Positions 11,217-22,390 of a stretch of DNA of 64,000 nt are shown in pieces (position 1 is the stretch's first letter; every line of letters begins with the position of its first letter). Under the pieces are notes generated by a model. The model had not been told where the DNA came from, did not search any database, and worked only from the letters and a program-made list of their open reading frames with translations. This DNA is from Castanea sativa (Eukaryota > Streptophyta > Magnoliopsida > Fagales > Fagaceae): contig NC_134017.1 in NCBI RefSeq assembly GCF_040712315.1, forward strand, positions 10,322,001 through 10,386,000, written 5' to 3'. The translations under genes were made by a program, and so were the position numbers.

Positions 11217-12037
11217 GGCTGCGTTTGGTTGGACAGTAAATTAATTTCAGAAAATATTTTCCGCATTTGCGTGTATTTGGTTCAACGGAAAATTTGATCA
11301 AACTGAAAATCATTTCCACGTTGACCGGAAAATAACCCTCTCCAGCTGTAAATCAATTTACGTTTCTATTTTACCTTCAAATACAATTTTTCAGACTGAA
11401 AATAGAAAAGGAGAGAGAGAGAGAGAGAGAGAGCAACGGCAGTCACACCAGTGAGATCGCGCCGGCGAGCTGGCGCAGGCGAGATCGCGCCGTCAAGTTG
11501 GTGCCCGCGAGCTCGCGCGAATGAGATCGAGGTGCGAGATCACGTCATCGATTGCGCGCCCGCGAGATCACGCTGGCAAGCTCGCGCGAACGAGATTGAG
11601 GTGCGAGATTGCTCTGTCGATTGCGCACCGGCGAGATCGAGGCGCCATAGAACTCACGCCGTGAAATCACACCGACCGCCGTGAGATCGCGCCGTGAGAT
11701 CGGACCGGATTTGCGATGTGAGATCGCGCTGTGAGATCTCTTCCTCCTCCCTCTCTCAGTCTTGAGCGAATGATTTATGTGAGAATGGTGTTTTTGATTT
11801 TTGTTTGTTTAACAGTTGATGTATTGCTTTGTTTGGAAGCTGGGAAAATGACTGAGAAAATATGAAAAATTAGTAAAAATTTGCATTTTCAGAATGTTAC
11901 CAAACACTTGAAATTATTTTCTAATATAATTTTTAAAATGCAACCAAAAACTCGAAAATATTTTCCTTTCTTGAAAATATTTTCATCTGAAATTATTTTA
12001 CACCCGAAAATTAATTTACACCGAAACAAACGCAGCC
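11217..12037. mobile_element. Non-autonomous TIR element (MITE-like), copy 2, with GA/GATC-rich core
   Basis: Ends GGCTGCGTTTGGTT (11217) and ACAAACGCAGCC (12037). The flanking trinucleotide is ATA on both sides (11214-11216 and 12038-12040). The arms match the element at 1460-2373, including CAAATACAATTTTTCAGACT on the left and ACCAAACACTTGAAATTATT on the right. The core is a (GA)n tract followed by about 300 bp of GC-rich GAGATCGCGCC-type repeats. The core diverges from copy 1 much more than the arms do. ORFs in the core are repeat-derived. Confidence 0.72.
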
Positions 12038-13087
12038 ATAGTACTAATCTTTTAACAAGGGAAAAATTATAAGTATTTTCCTTTATGAGATTTTAAAGTT
12101 TTTCTTTTTTGTGTGCTTTGACTCCAAGGTAACAAAATTTTGGAGTCAAAAGTTATATCTACTAACTATATAAAAAGTGTAAATGCCTTCTCTACAGTAC
12201 TTTTGGTTTAGTCAAGTTTTTATTTGTTAGCAAAAGCAAAAGCAAAACAAAACTTGAAGAGAGAGTGCTGAGTGGATAGAGTGGTGGGAGGTGGAGAGGG
12301 AGCACAATACCTACCCTATGTCCGTTGGACCAAGAGAGAGAAACGGGTGATAAAGAAAGATCTTCTTCCACTACTATAAATTGCTCAGGTTTCTCTCTAA
12401 GGTTAGTTGCCGCCCTTCAGACTCTTCGATTTTTATTTTTATTTTAATATATCTTGTTTCTAATCTTTGTTTCTCTATAAGTCATATCAAATATGAGATT
12501 TCGGCCTAAATTGTTAGAAAGTTTTTGGATTTTGATTTGGTGTTGTTTGGGTACTGAGAAAATCAAGAAAAACTTGCCTATATGATTAGATTGGACTCTG
12601 CATCAATCTCTCATGGTATTAGATAAGGTAGCCAAAAATGTAGTTTCAAATAAATTATTCAGTTAATATGAGACGTTTTCTCTCTCTCTCTTTTTGGTTT
12701 CTCTGTTTCAGACCCTTTCTTTCTCAACTTCTTTTCAATTTTCTGTCTTTTCATTCTCTGAATATCTAGCTTCATATTTACCGAACACAGTTGTCTCTGA
12801 TACCCAATAACGATCTGCTTGGTATCATGATATAAGATTCTGAACTAACTGGATCAAAAAAAAAATTTATTCCTCTCCTCATTGTTGATTTGATGTAGCT
12901 TTATCAATTGTTTCGTTTGATACCCTTTTGCTTGGCTTGGCTTTGCTTTTATAGTGTATAAATTAGTGGATGTTGAAAAACAATATCTAAATGAAACTTC
13001 AAATATTTAAAACTTCAGCATTTAGATTTTTGACTTAAGAATTCACGCCCAACCTCACATCATATCTAAATCAAAGAGCTAGCTCAC
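12038..13087. other. Intergenic, nothing recognised
   Basis: No coding region is supported. Contains CT-rich and T-rich simple sequence (about 12420-12720). A promoter-like CTATAAATTGCTC lies near 12374 without a convincing downstream gene. Confidence 0.4.
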
Positions 13088-13099
13088 GTGAATTACTTC

Positions 13100-13535
13100 G
13101 GCATAAATCCAGTGGCACTTGAGTTGTGGAGTTTAGATATTCAGGATGTTTGGGGTTTAGTGGGTATTACACTATTACCAGGAAAAGGTTCTTGGTTATT
13201 ATGTGCATGGCGGAGCAGGGGACCTAATTTGGAAATTTGGAATATTACTCCTTTTAGGTTTATGGTGGACTATATGAAGGGAAAGAAATTGGTGCACTTT
13301 TGAAGATGTGGAGTGCACACCAACTTAGTTGCAAGCATCCTTCATTAGTTCTTTTTATTTGTGGTCTTTTGTATCAGGTCTCACAGATAGTAACTCTATT
13401 CATTCCTTCATAGAGTCGATCCATATGTAGATATTTTTCCATTTGTAATTCTTTAAATTCCTTTGCGTCTATTTTCATATAGTAGTCTCGTATCAAAAAA
13501 ATTACTTTTACCTATAAAAATAAATAAATACAGTG
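13100..13535 (+). pseudogene. LINE (L1-type) 3' end relic, reverse-transcriptase ORF C-terminus
   Basis: In one plus frame near 13258-13315 the translation reads LWWTI-stop-RERNW-CTFEDVE. This matches the very C-terminal part of plant L1 ORF2 proteins (WWTIWRERN..FED). Downstream, about 13320-13420, a second block reads like the LFDWSR..F..FI tail of the same proteins. A Trp codon has become TGA and the frame shifts, so the relic is dead. After it come a 3' UTR-like stretch and TTTTACCTATAAAAATAAAT, the usual L1 3' end. Everything 5' of about 13100 is missing, as in 5'-truncated insertions. Confidence 0.6.
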
Positions 13536-14324
13536 GCATTTACTCATTTAAGAGTGTAATGTGATAATTTTTACTTCATTAATTCTTCCAATTTTGTTTC
13601 ATCTTTTATACTTTAACGAGACACGCTACATGTTCAACTCAATGGAATTCCATTTTTTTTTGGTTCTTTACTATTGCAGCTCTTTTAGTCTCTTACTTGA
13701 TTACTTATGAAATAACATGCGCTGATTTTATTGGTTCTATATGCTATTTGAATGTAAATTTAATGGTATGTCATAGGGCAACTCTTTAACTAACTTGTTT
13801 GTGTATTTAACTTGTTCTTACCGCATGCTACTGGACCAAATGTAGAGGCAGCTCTTTCAACAAGACATTAGATTACATGTGCAGTAGTGAATGTGAAGAG
13901 GGTTATTATAGTTTTCCAGGTCAAGAACTTTGAAGATACTTTATAGAAAAAGGAAAAAACATAAGATTGTTTCAGTTTGTTATTTATGTCTTTGTGTTTA
14001 CCTTGAGGTCAAGTTTACATTATTATTATTGATGATTAGGTGAGAACTGAGAAGTATGGTATTAGAATCCAGAGGGGCTACTTGTCACTAATTTCTCAAG
14101 GTGTGGAGATAGTTTGGTGCTAGGGATGTACTGGTCTACCTCAGTGTGTGATTTTTTGATTGGAAGGGATGAAGAGGTTGTTCCCTTTCGCACTCAGCAA
14201 CTTAGGCAGGGGCCAGAGCAGCTCTGGTCTTGACTTCTGCCTCCACCAATGCTGCCGAAGATTTGAGCATTGCCTTTGGTGATTGCTGCAATGATCAGCT
14301 TGGCATAAATAGTTCTTTGTTGTG
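13536..14324. other. Intergenic, nothing recognised
   Basis: No supported gene. Part of it (14036-14310) is less AT-rich and could be an old exon or UTR, but no frame gives a recognisable protein. Confidence 0.35.
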
Positions 14325-14329
14325 TAGTT

Positions 14330-15260
14330 TGTACGTTTTTAGACCCCTGTAAACTAGATTGTTTAACCAAATTAATTAGCCAAGTGATTAACTTAGGTAA
14401 ATTAAGCAGATCTAGGTTAACACAAATATATCATATCATGCAAAGTAGCGGAAATATAAAGAACACAATGATATGATGACAACACAATGATATGATGACC
14501 TAGGAAAACCAAACCGGTAAAAAACCTGGGGAGGATTTAACCTAACTATCCTCAAGCTAAAATTGAATCCACTATGAAGAAATTGAAGTTTACATAATAG
14601 CAACTTAGACCACTAACATCCTATTACTATCTCGAGTAAATAATTTACTACCACAACCACGTGACAACTCCAAGTCTACGGACTACTTCCTTCTTGGATT
14701 CCTAGCATGCACAAGCTCTCCTGCTTGTATATCTTTAAGCTCTTAATGCAGCAACTGAATGATCATCAAGTTCTTGACATAGTCTTGATTCTTGATAACC
14801 CTAGGTATATGTGAAGGGAAACACCTCTATATCTCACAAGAGATTCACATACACAGCATAAACAACAAAAAAGACTTTAGAGAGATTTTGGGTACAAACC
14901 CTAGATCCAAAAAGAGGCACACTCTTTTCTCTCTTAGAAGTCTTTAAAAACGTGCTTATGGTTTCCTTTATATAGTGGGAGAAGTAAATCTGAAACCCTA
15001 ATCCTTAATGGGCTTGGGTTGAGTTGGGAAAATCTGCAGAAAAACAATCTGCACGATTTTCGATCAGTCGAGTTTAATTCTCGATCGATCGAGCCAAGCA
15101 AAATTGCACAGTAAATTCTGCAGCAACTCGATCCTAACTTTACATATAAGACACATACTTTGAGCAGTCTAAACAAGACTAAAACGTTTTGATCATGGTT
15201 TGTCAATATTACAAATTAGTATTCTAATACATTTAAACCTAAAGGTCTTAAAACTTAACA
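14330..15260 (-). mobile_element. Solo LTR (copia-like), minus orientation
   Basis: On the minus strand it begins TGTTAAGTTTTAAGACC at 15260 and ends AAAAACGTACA at 14330, giving TG...CA termini. The 5-bp target-site duplication is exact: plus-strand TAGTT at 14325-14329 and 15261-15265. It is about 70-80 percent similar by eye to the opposite-orientation copy at 52836-53701. It contains a 19-bp direct duplication (ACACAATGATATGATGAC, 14463-14499) and a CGATCGATCGAG motif. No internal region remains, so unequal recombination between LTRs is the likely origin. Confidence 0.85.
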
Positions 15261-15265
15261 TAGTT

Positions 15266-16799
15266 TTATTTGTTTAAAATTGTATACGAGAAGGTAGCTC
15301 GATTGCCCATATTTTGGTGATCCAAAACACACCTATTAACTTAACAAAATACAATAACATTTAACAAGGTTTTATTATGTTGGGCAGAGACTCACCATTT
15401 TGGTGAAAACTCTGGTTGTGCAAAAAGATGGTGAGAGAGATAGAGAGGGGGCAAGAGGAGGGAGGCAACACACGGGGTTGATGAAAGGGGAAGAGAGGAT
15501 AGAAAATACCAAATAGTGCATTTCTACCCCATGTGGATGTAATAAATATTCATTTTATTTTTACAAAATCATTTTTTAGCTCATATAAATATTAGATTGC
15601 TTTCATAAACTAATATGCTTTGCCAGTAATGTGGAAATTACTGAGAGCTTTTGTAAACAAATATAGCTTAATTCTATTCTTACAACATCTTGGCAAGTTC
15701 TTGGAAGATTATACCTTTTTCTTTTTTCTTTTTCTTTTTTTGTCTCCTATCCACATGTGATCTCATTTTGTATACCTTTTTAAGTTACGCTTATGGTGAT
15801 TGACATCTGCATCTATAAATTGTAATTGACTTTGCAAATTTGAAAATAAATTATGTACAAATTTTGCTTTTGGCTATCAAGCTAGTCTAAGTGGTTTAAA
15901 ACCATAAGGAAAAAAAAAAAAAACGAATGATATGCTTGTTGCAAATAGTAATTTGCTGTAGTTTTTTTCTATCTTAAATTTTCTCACTCAAAAATTTCTC
16001 TTTTAAATTTTCTCAATCAAGGGGCTACACATTTTCTCACTCAAGGAGCTGCACATGCAACCTTACGTCAACTTTACGTCAGGCAAAGTCGTCATAAAAG
16101 AAATCGGTTTTGGAACGCTATCTCTTTTCAAAAGTAGTAACCCAAAAAAAAAAATCCTAACAGTGAAACAATCGCCTTAACAAGTTGATTTTCGCCACTA
16201 TAAATACTTTTTTTTTTATTTTTTTATAGAGCCACTATAAATACTTTAAAGAAAGATTAAAAATCTAAGTTTACTGTAGGTTGGTCAACAGTCAACATAA
16301 CCTTGGAGAATCTAGCTGTATTCTTCATTGATGAAAAATGGCAATTTCCATGAAGTTTGAGTGACTTCTCTTATAAGTAATATACAACTAACCTATATTA
16401 AAAGTATTTAAATTTAACTTTCTCAACCTCTCTGTAATTGTCTTTGCGTGCATGTTCTCTGTCATTTCCTCCATATTTTAGCTTATTTTTATATTTAAAA
16501 AATTGTTACACGCACCTACCTACCTAGTACGCACTCATATCCTAACACAATTTTTTTTTTTTTTTTTTGAGAAACATATCTTAACACAATTTTAAAATAT
16601 GGGTATGTAACAATATGTGTATAATAAGATGTAGGTAACAAACACTACATTTAATTTAATATTGAATAAAATTAAGAATTAACCGGACCACGTAATTCGT
16701 TCAACCTTAAAAAGCATTATCATGTTATTGTTTAATTACTTAAACTCTTACCCCAAAAAAACAGAAGAGGGTAGCTCATGTTTCTTACAATGTAATGCC

Positions 16800-16800
<1 letters not shown>
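15266..16800. other. AT-rich intergenic stretch
   Basis: No gene is recognised. Holds small direct duplications (TTTTCTCACTCAAGG at 16033-16048, GCCACTATAAATACTTT at 16192-16249) and T runs. Confidence 0.4.

Positions 16801-16880
<80 letters not shown>
16801..16880. repeat. Self-complementary (AAT)n(ATT)n microsatellite
   Basis: About 9 AAT units run straight into about 17 ATT units. The first half can pair with the second, so a single strand can fold into a near-perfect hairpin of about 27 bp and the duplex can extrude a cruciform. Confidence 0.9.
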
Positions 16881-16881
<1 letters not shown>

Positions 16882-17319
16882 ATAAAATAAATGTCTTTGG
16901 TTGATTTTATGCTGTCATTTAAGTTTCTGATGGTCCATATATTTCCTTACTGTCATTATAATACATGTTTTTAATTTTTGTTAATTTACTATTAATTAAA
17001 GTTAATTAAAAATAACTGTTTTATTAAAATAAAGCAACCAATCACTAAACAAAACCTATTTAAATTAGTTATTATTAATGTATTTTTAATTTAATTCTAA
17101 TTTAATAATGGTATACTCCTATATTTATTTTCTACTAATTCTTTGATTTGGATTTTTTTATAGATATGAATAGCTTTTTATTCCTTAATAAATATTTAAA
17201 TATAAATAATTCTCCATAAACATTAAGCCTTTAGGTGCACATATGGTATGGACCAGCCAATAGTATTTTAAGATTGGTTTGAACTTAAAAACTGTACGTA
17301 TTAATTAAATATTAACAAC

Positions 17320-17645
17320 TAGTAATATTTTAAATATTCCTCATTTCCTTTTTCTTTAAGTTTATAAATTTTAAAATATTACTAGTTGTTTTTTTTAGAA
17401 AAAGAAAAAAACAACTAGTAATATTTAAATTTATAAACTTAAAGACAAAGGCAATGAGGAATTTTTATTTTATTTTATATTATTTTTCAATCTTGTGTCT
17501 ATGAAATAAAAACCATGGGCTATAAAAAAAACAAATAGTAATATTTTAAAATTTATAAACCTAAAGACAAAGGCAATGAGGAATTTTTATTTTATTTGTT
17601 TTTTCAATCTTGTGTCTACGAAATAAAAACCATGGGCAATAATCA
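17320..17645. repeat. Compound inverted and direct repeat
   Basis: A segment at about 17409-17528 (AACAACTAGTAATATTTAAA to AACCATGGGCTAT) is directly repeated at about 17530-17645. Its first 54 bp also occur inverted at about 17337-17390, so CTAGTAATATT appears facing both ways around a short A/T spacer. The direct copies share the distinctive AAAGACAAAGGCAATGAGGA and AATCTTGTGTCTA(T/C)GAAAT. This gives a foldback followed by a tandem copy. No ORF is present. Confidence 0.8.
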
Positions 17646-18153
17646 ACTCTAGGTAGTTTTGCCCCAGTCGTGTTTGCACGTGCAAGGTTCTGATCCCCAC
17701 TGATTTGGAAAACTTTAATGCATATGATGATATTGATGAGTGACGTGTTGATAGTTAGATTCAAAGTCTTCATTCACGCCTGCGGAAAGTATTAGGTATA
17801 CTTGCTTTCCCAATGTCTCTCATTAGTCATTATTAATTATTGGGTATGGTAGATTCTTGTTTCTTTATTAATTGACGATTTTTCAGGTGCTTTTTATCGA
17901 TCGTCCTTCCGCTTTACGCCTACCATGAAGCCAACGAGATAAAAGATGGGTTGGCCAAAAAAATAGAAGCTTGTAACGAGACAGAATTTTTGTATGTCTC
18001 ATAAGTCATGCCCATGTTTTTGTATGTGAAGAAAACTATGTTAAAGGCATTCACCTCATAGTTTTTGTATTTGAAAACTATGTTAGCATAAGAATTTAAT
18101 TATTTTTTTTATTTTACAAACTTATTTTTCAAAACATCCCATATTAAACTATC

Positions 18154-18326
18154 CATGGTTTTGAAAACTACACCAGGGCAAAACTAGATTTGCCTCCGAT
18201 TCCTGGTTTAACGTAGTTTATAATCGATTTTGACTGATTATTGGGATTTTTTTCGGACCGAACTGGTGGCCAATTTCTAGTTCAACTGGTTAGACTAGTT
18301 AATTCGTTTCAGCTATTAAAACCATG
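18154..18326. mobile_element. Short hAT-type MITE beside element A
   Basis: The ends CATGGTTTTGAAAAC and (inverted) CATGGTTTTAATAGC form short TIRs. The flanks AAACTATC (18146-18153) and AAATTATC (18327-18334) form an 8-bp duplication with one mismatch, the size expected for hAT. It is 173 bp, with GGTTTAACG- and TTCAACTGGTT-type inverted words inside. It is non-coding. Confidence 0.55.
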
Positions 18327-18352
18327 AAATTATCTATTTTACACTACATTAT

Positions 18353-18900
18353 TGTGATAACTCGAAGATCCGAGGACCCGAGGATCCAAAGAGCTGAAGA
18401 CCCGGAGATATACTGAAAGGTATAATAAGTAGAGGAGAATAAAAATAACCCGCCCGAAGATGAAGTGGGATGGCCGGGCAGAGGACGAAAGAGGAATTGA
18501 TGATATACGGGGCATATTGCAAATATCCGGGTGGGGTTGGATAACTATGAGCAGTGCATTGAATGTTCTGTACCAACCATTCTGGCCGCATTGAATAGGG
18601 GGTACCAGTTTTGTCCACTGCATTAATGTAGAAATGACCTGAACTGTACAAAGCACAGAGATAAGGCCTTTCTCCATTACCGACTACAAAGGAATGGACA
18701 GGTGTCAAATAGAAGGGGTTGAGTAGATGGAAATGTGTAGGGCTGAGATAATAAGGGCAAAGGGTATATATAAGAAAGGGGGACGGAAGAAAAGGGACAC
18801 TTTGTTGTGGTGACCCTCTCTACAAATTCACTGTATTTGGATCTCTAGTCATACAACCTATTGTGGTTATTAATTTGTTATATGATTTTTTGTCCTTACA
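18353..18900 (+). repeat. 5' LTR of element A
   Basis: 548 bp, starting TGTGATAACTCGAAG and ending GTCCTTACA. A TATA-like TATATATAAG lies at 18765-18774, with the likely transcription start in the following GGGGGACGG region. ORFs across it on the minus strand are meaningless. Confidence 0.92.
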
Positions 18901-18901
18901 A

Positions 18902-18919
18902 TTGGTGCCGTCTGTGGGA
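18902..18919 (+). other. Primer binding site of element A
   Basis: TTGGTGCCGTCTGTGGGA follows the LTR by one base. Element B has TGGCGCCGTCCGTGGGAA at the same place. Such TGGCGCCGTC-type sites are typical of Tat/Ogre elements and, as I recall, are primed by a tRNA-Arg. The tRNA identity is not tested here. Confidence 0.75.
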
Positions 18920-18952
18920 ACAACAAAGTGAGACGCTCTGGTTTAGAGGTAT

Positions 18953-20340
18953 TTGGCGGAGGCAAGTCCAGAAAGGGAAGAATCAGTAAGTTCACAAAGA
19001 AGAAACTTAACTGTTAATATCCAACGGGAAGTAGGAAAGAAACGCCCCTCAGGTGCAGTGGTGGAATCGCATTGTAGTGGTCAAGTGGCTGAGCAATGGT
19101 CACCAACTGAGGGGCAAATGTCTCGCGATGATGTGTTGCAGCAAATGCAGTCCGAGATAGATTACCTACGCAGGCGCTTAGATCGTACGAAGCAAGGGAG
19201 AAAGAGCTCTTCTTGCTCTTCCAGTGATAGTTCTGAGGAAAAATTTGGAGGAAAGAAACTTCCAGCACTTGAGTCTCTTCACAGTGAGGTCCGTTTGAGT
19301 GCTTCTTCGGGTGTTAGGTTAAAGAAGCGGAAGGAGAAGCAAGGTGAAAGTGGAGCGTACCACAATGAGGGAAATGATGCGATGGGTAAAGTTTTGAGGC
19401 AAATTTCTAAATCTCCCTTTGTGGCCTGGATAAATAAGGCAAAACTCCCCCACAGGTTCTCTCAACTTATATTTACTATTTATAATGGAAGGACTGATCC
19501 TGTAGAACACGTCAGTCATTTTAATCAAAAGATGGTTGTCTACTCGAATAATGAAGCGTTGATGTGCAGAGTTTTTCCCTCCAGTTTGGGGCCAATGGCC
19601 ATGCAGTGGTTTGATGCCTTGGCGGAAAGTTCCCTAACGTCCTTTGAAGAATTGACAAGGGCATTCGAGGCACGGTTCATAACTTGTAGTAGGATCCCAA
19701 AACCCTTGGACGCACTACTATCTATGGCCATGAGGGAAGGAGAAACGCTCAAAACTTATTTTGATCGATATTGGGAAATGTATAATGAAATTGACGGAGA
19801 TGTTGAAAATGTGGCTGTGAGAACTTTTAAGGTGGGGCTTCCCACGGAGCATGGATTGAGGAAGTCCTTGACAATGAAGGCAGCTGTAGACATGCGCCAA
19901 CTTATGGATCGGATAGATAAATATAAACGGGTGAAAGAAGATCAGAGTCAGAGCAAAGGAAAAGTGAAGGTATATCTGGAGAAGAAGGATCTTCAGGGAG
20001 TGGGGCTTCAAGGCAGTCGGCCTAGGCGAGACTTTCCAAGTCGTCCTTTGCCCGCCGAAACTCCCTTGGTTAATTCATTGTTCAAAGAGCCTATACATCA
20101 CATATTGGAGAAAATTCGACATGAACCGTACTTTAGACCACCCAACAAGATGAGTGGAAATGTGTCTACGAGGAATCAAAATCTTTATTGTCATTATCAT
20201 CAAGACAAGGGACATACCATAAAGAATGTCGGACATTGCGTGATCATCTGAACCAATTAGCCAAAGCGGGGAAGATCAATCATTTCCTGTCTAGACTAGA
20301 TGGGCAAGTGGGACAACAAGGTACGCAAACGTATTGGGAA
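18953..20340 (+). pseudogene. gag: gag of element A (capsid/nucleocapsid), broken
   Basis: The reading frame begins at 18953 with TTG where element B has ATG (34853), so the start codon seems lost. A serine-rich, charged, coiled-coil-like N-terminus (about residues 60-100) leads into the retrotransposon gag domain (about 150-330). That domain holds the conserved stretch around FTIYNGRTDPVEHVSHF, WFDALAESS, FITCSR and FKVGLP. A CX2HX4GHX4C-like zinc knuckle at about 20188-20233 is disrupted by a one-base loss near 20223, which moves the frame by -1. The region after it (to about 20340) reads RTLRDHLNQLAKAGKI, the usual linker. Product when intact: the particle-forming protein. Confidence 0.85.
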
Positions 20341-21003
20341 AATACTCCTCGGCCAGCTTTAGGCACTATTAATGTTATTTTGGCACATCCGAGAAGAGAA
20401 GCTGGGGATCTTTCACGGATCATGTCCATGCAAAATGGTTATGGAAACGAAGTTATGGAGGAAAACATTAAAAGAATGAGATTCTCGGTGACGCCAGTTT
20501 TGGGTTTTTTTGAAGAAGATAAAGAGGGCACGTATCAACCCCATGATGATGCATTGGTAGTAACCATTCGTATCAGGGGATACGACGTGAAATGAGTCTT
20601 GGTGGACGATGGAAGTGGTGCAGAAATTATGTATTCCGACTTTAATGGTTTAAAGCTGAAAGAAGAGGATTTGGAGAAATATAATTCCCCGCTAGTAGGT
20701 TTTGATGGGAAACAGGTAATTCCACGAGGGATGATTAGGCTACCCGTACAGGTGGAGGATACCGAGATCCAAGTTAACTTCATAGTTGTCAGGGCATATT
20801 CACCTTATACGGCTATTTTGGCTAAGCCTTGGCTCCATGCAATGGGGGCAGTTTCTTCAACTTTGCACGTAATGGTGAAATATCCTATCCGAGGAAGAGT
20901 GGGAATATTACATGGCAGCCAGTCAGTAGCCAGGTAGTGTCTGATGTCTGCAAGTATTAGAACAGGGCAAGGACTATTAACGGGGGCGACTCCGGAAGCA
21001 TTA
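20341..21003 (+). pseudogene. pol: Aspartic protease region of element A pol, with stops
   Basis: After GTINVILAHP (20361-20390), a linker leads to the protease. Its active-site stretch VLVDDGSGAEIMY starts at 20599, just after an in-frame TGA (20593-20595) that replaces an expected Arg codon. The typical flap-side and C-terminal blocks (IPRGMIRLPVQV, YTAILAKPWLHAMGAV) follow. A second stop, TAG, is at 20935-20937 and a third at 21004-21006, both where Gln is expected. All three stops fit single C-to-T changes. Confidence 0.8.
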
Positions 21004-22390
21004 TAGCAATTAAAGAAATCTGCTCGGGAAGAAGGTGTTAATAGGGATGGAGGTTCTACCGAAGAGCTGGACAAGATATTTATAGGAGAAGATAAGGAGA
21101 AATATTTTCAAGTGGGATCACAGTTACTAGTGCTGGAAAGGGAGGAATTAGTTCAATTCCTACAGGATAACATTGATGTTTTTGCATGGACGACCTATGA
21201 CGTCCTGGGAATTGATCCAGAATTCATTTGTCACCATTTGAATGTTAGTCCCAATGCAGTACCCCGGAAGCAGCCTCCTCGGCGTGCGTCCCAAGAGCAT
21301 GCAGAGGCAGTTAAGGAGGAGGTTAACAAGTTAAAGCAAGCAGGGGCAATTAAGGAGATTTTTTATCCCGAGTGGCTGGCCAACACTGTTGTGGTTAAAA
21401 AGAAGAACGACAAATGAAGTGTTTGTGTTGACTTCACTGATCTAAACAAGGCATGTCCAAAGGATCATTTCCCTATTCCAAGAATTGATCAGTTGGTGGA
21501 TGCAACTGTTGGGCATCCCCGGATGAGTTTCTTGGATGCTTTTCAGGGTTATCATCAAATTCCTATGTCATTGAGTGATCAGGAGAAGACAGCTTTTCGT
21601 GCTCCTAATGGCAATTATCATTATCGAGTAATGCTCTTTGGTCTTAATAATGCAAGCTCCACTTATCAGAGGATGGTAACTAGAATGTTTGAGTCGCAGT
21701 TGGGGCGTAATATGGAGGCATATATCGATGACATGGTGATCAAAAGTAAGAAAGTGGGAGACCATTTGAAGGACTTACACGAAACTTTCTCAGTCCTTAG
21801 GAAGTATAAATTGCGTTTAAATGCATCTAAGTGCTTTTTTAGAGTAGGCTCGGGAAAGTTCCTCGAGTATATGATAACTCATCGGGAAATTGAGGTTAAT
21901 CCTGATCAAATCAAGGCTATCTTAGGGTTGCATCCTCCTCGAAATCCTAAGGAGGTACAAAAGCTAGTTGGAATGTTTGCAGCCTTAAATAGGTTCATAT
22001 CCCGGTCTGCGGATAGGTGCTGACCTTTTTACCGCCTCTTGCATAAATGGAAAGATTTCCAATGGACAGATGAGTGTAACTTGGCTTTTGAAGATTTGAA
22101 ACAATACTTGACTAATCCATCGATACTATCACGGCCGGAAAAGGAAGAGGTGTTGTATGCCTATCTAGCCGTCACGGACTATGCTGTAAGTCTTGTCCTA
22201 ATACGGAATGATGATGGGGTTCAAAAATCGATCTATTATATTAGTAAATCTTTGCCAGAGGCCGAGCGGCAATATTTACCCTTGGAAAAAGCTCTTCTAG
22301 CCGTTGTACATGCTACAAGGAAGCTTCCCCATTATTTTCAAGCTCATACAATAGTGGTGTTGTGCTTACCCAATTGCCTCTATAGGCTAT
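21004..22390 (+). pseudogene. pol: Reverse transcriptase and RNase H of element A pol, with stops
   Basis: Copies retrotransposon RNA into DNA. The N-terminal RT block includes DNIDVFAW and the PEWLANTVVVKKKN finger. The catalytic motif YIDDM is at 21721-21735. RT continues through LNASKCFF and the thumb (PPRNPKEVQKLVGM). The first RNase H domain follows with YAVSLVLIRNDDG, YYISKSL and LPLEKALLAVVHATRKL. In-frame TGA stops at 21415-21417 (expected Trp) and 22021-22023, plus a frameshift at about 22360-22375, kill it. The catalytic residues themselves are retained. Confidence 0.88.

Noticed and set aside
13088..13303. 71-codon ORF as a separate small gene
   Set aside because: It is an out-of-frame reading of the LINE ORF2 tail. 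The neighbouring frame gives the recognisable WWTI..RERN motif.
18339..18708. Overlapping 110-120 codon minus ORFs in LTR A, repeated in the 3' LTR
   Set aside because: They lie within LTR regulatory sequence and are disrupted differently in the two LTRs. No protein similarity.
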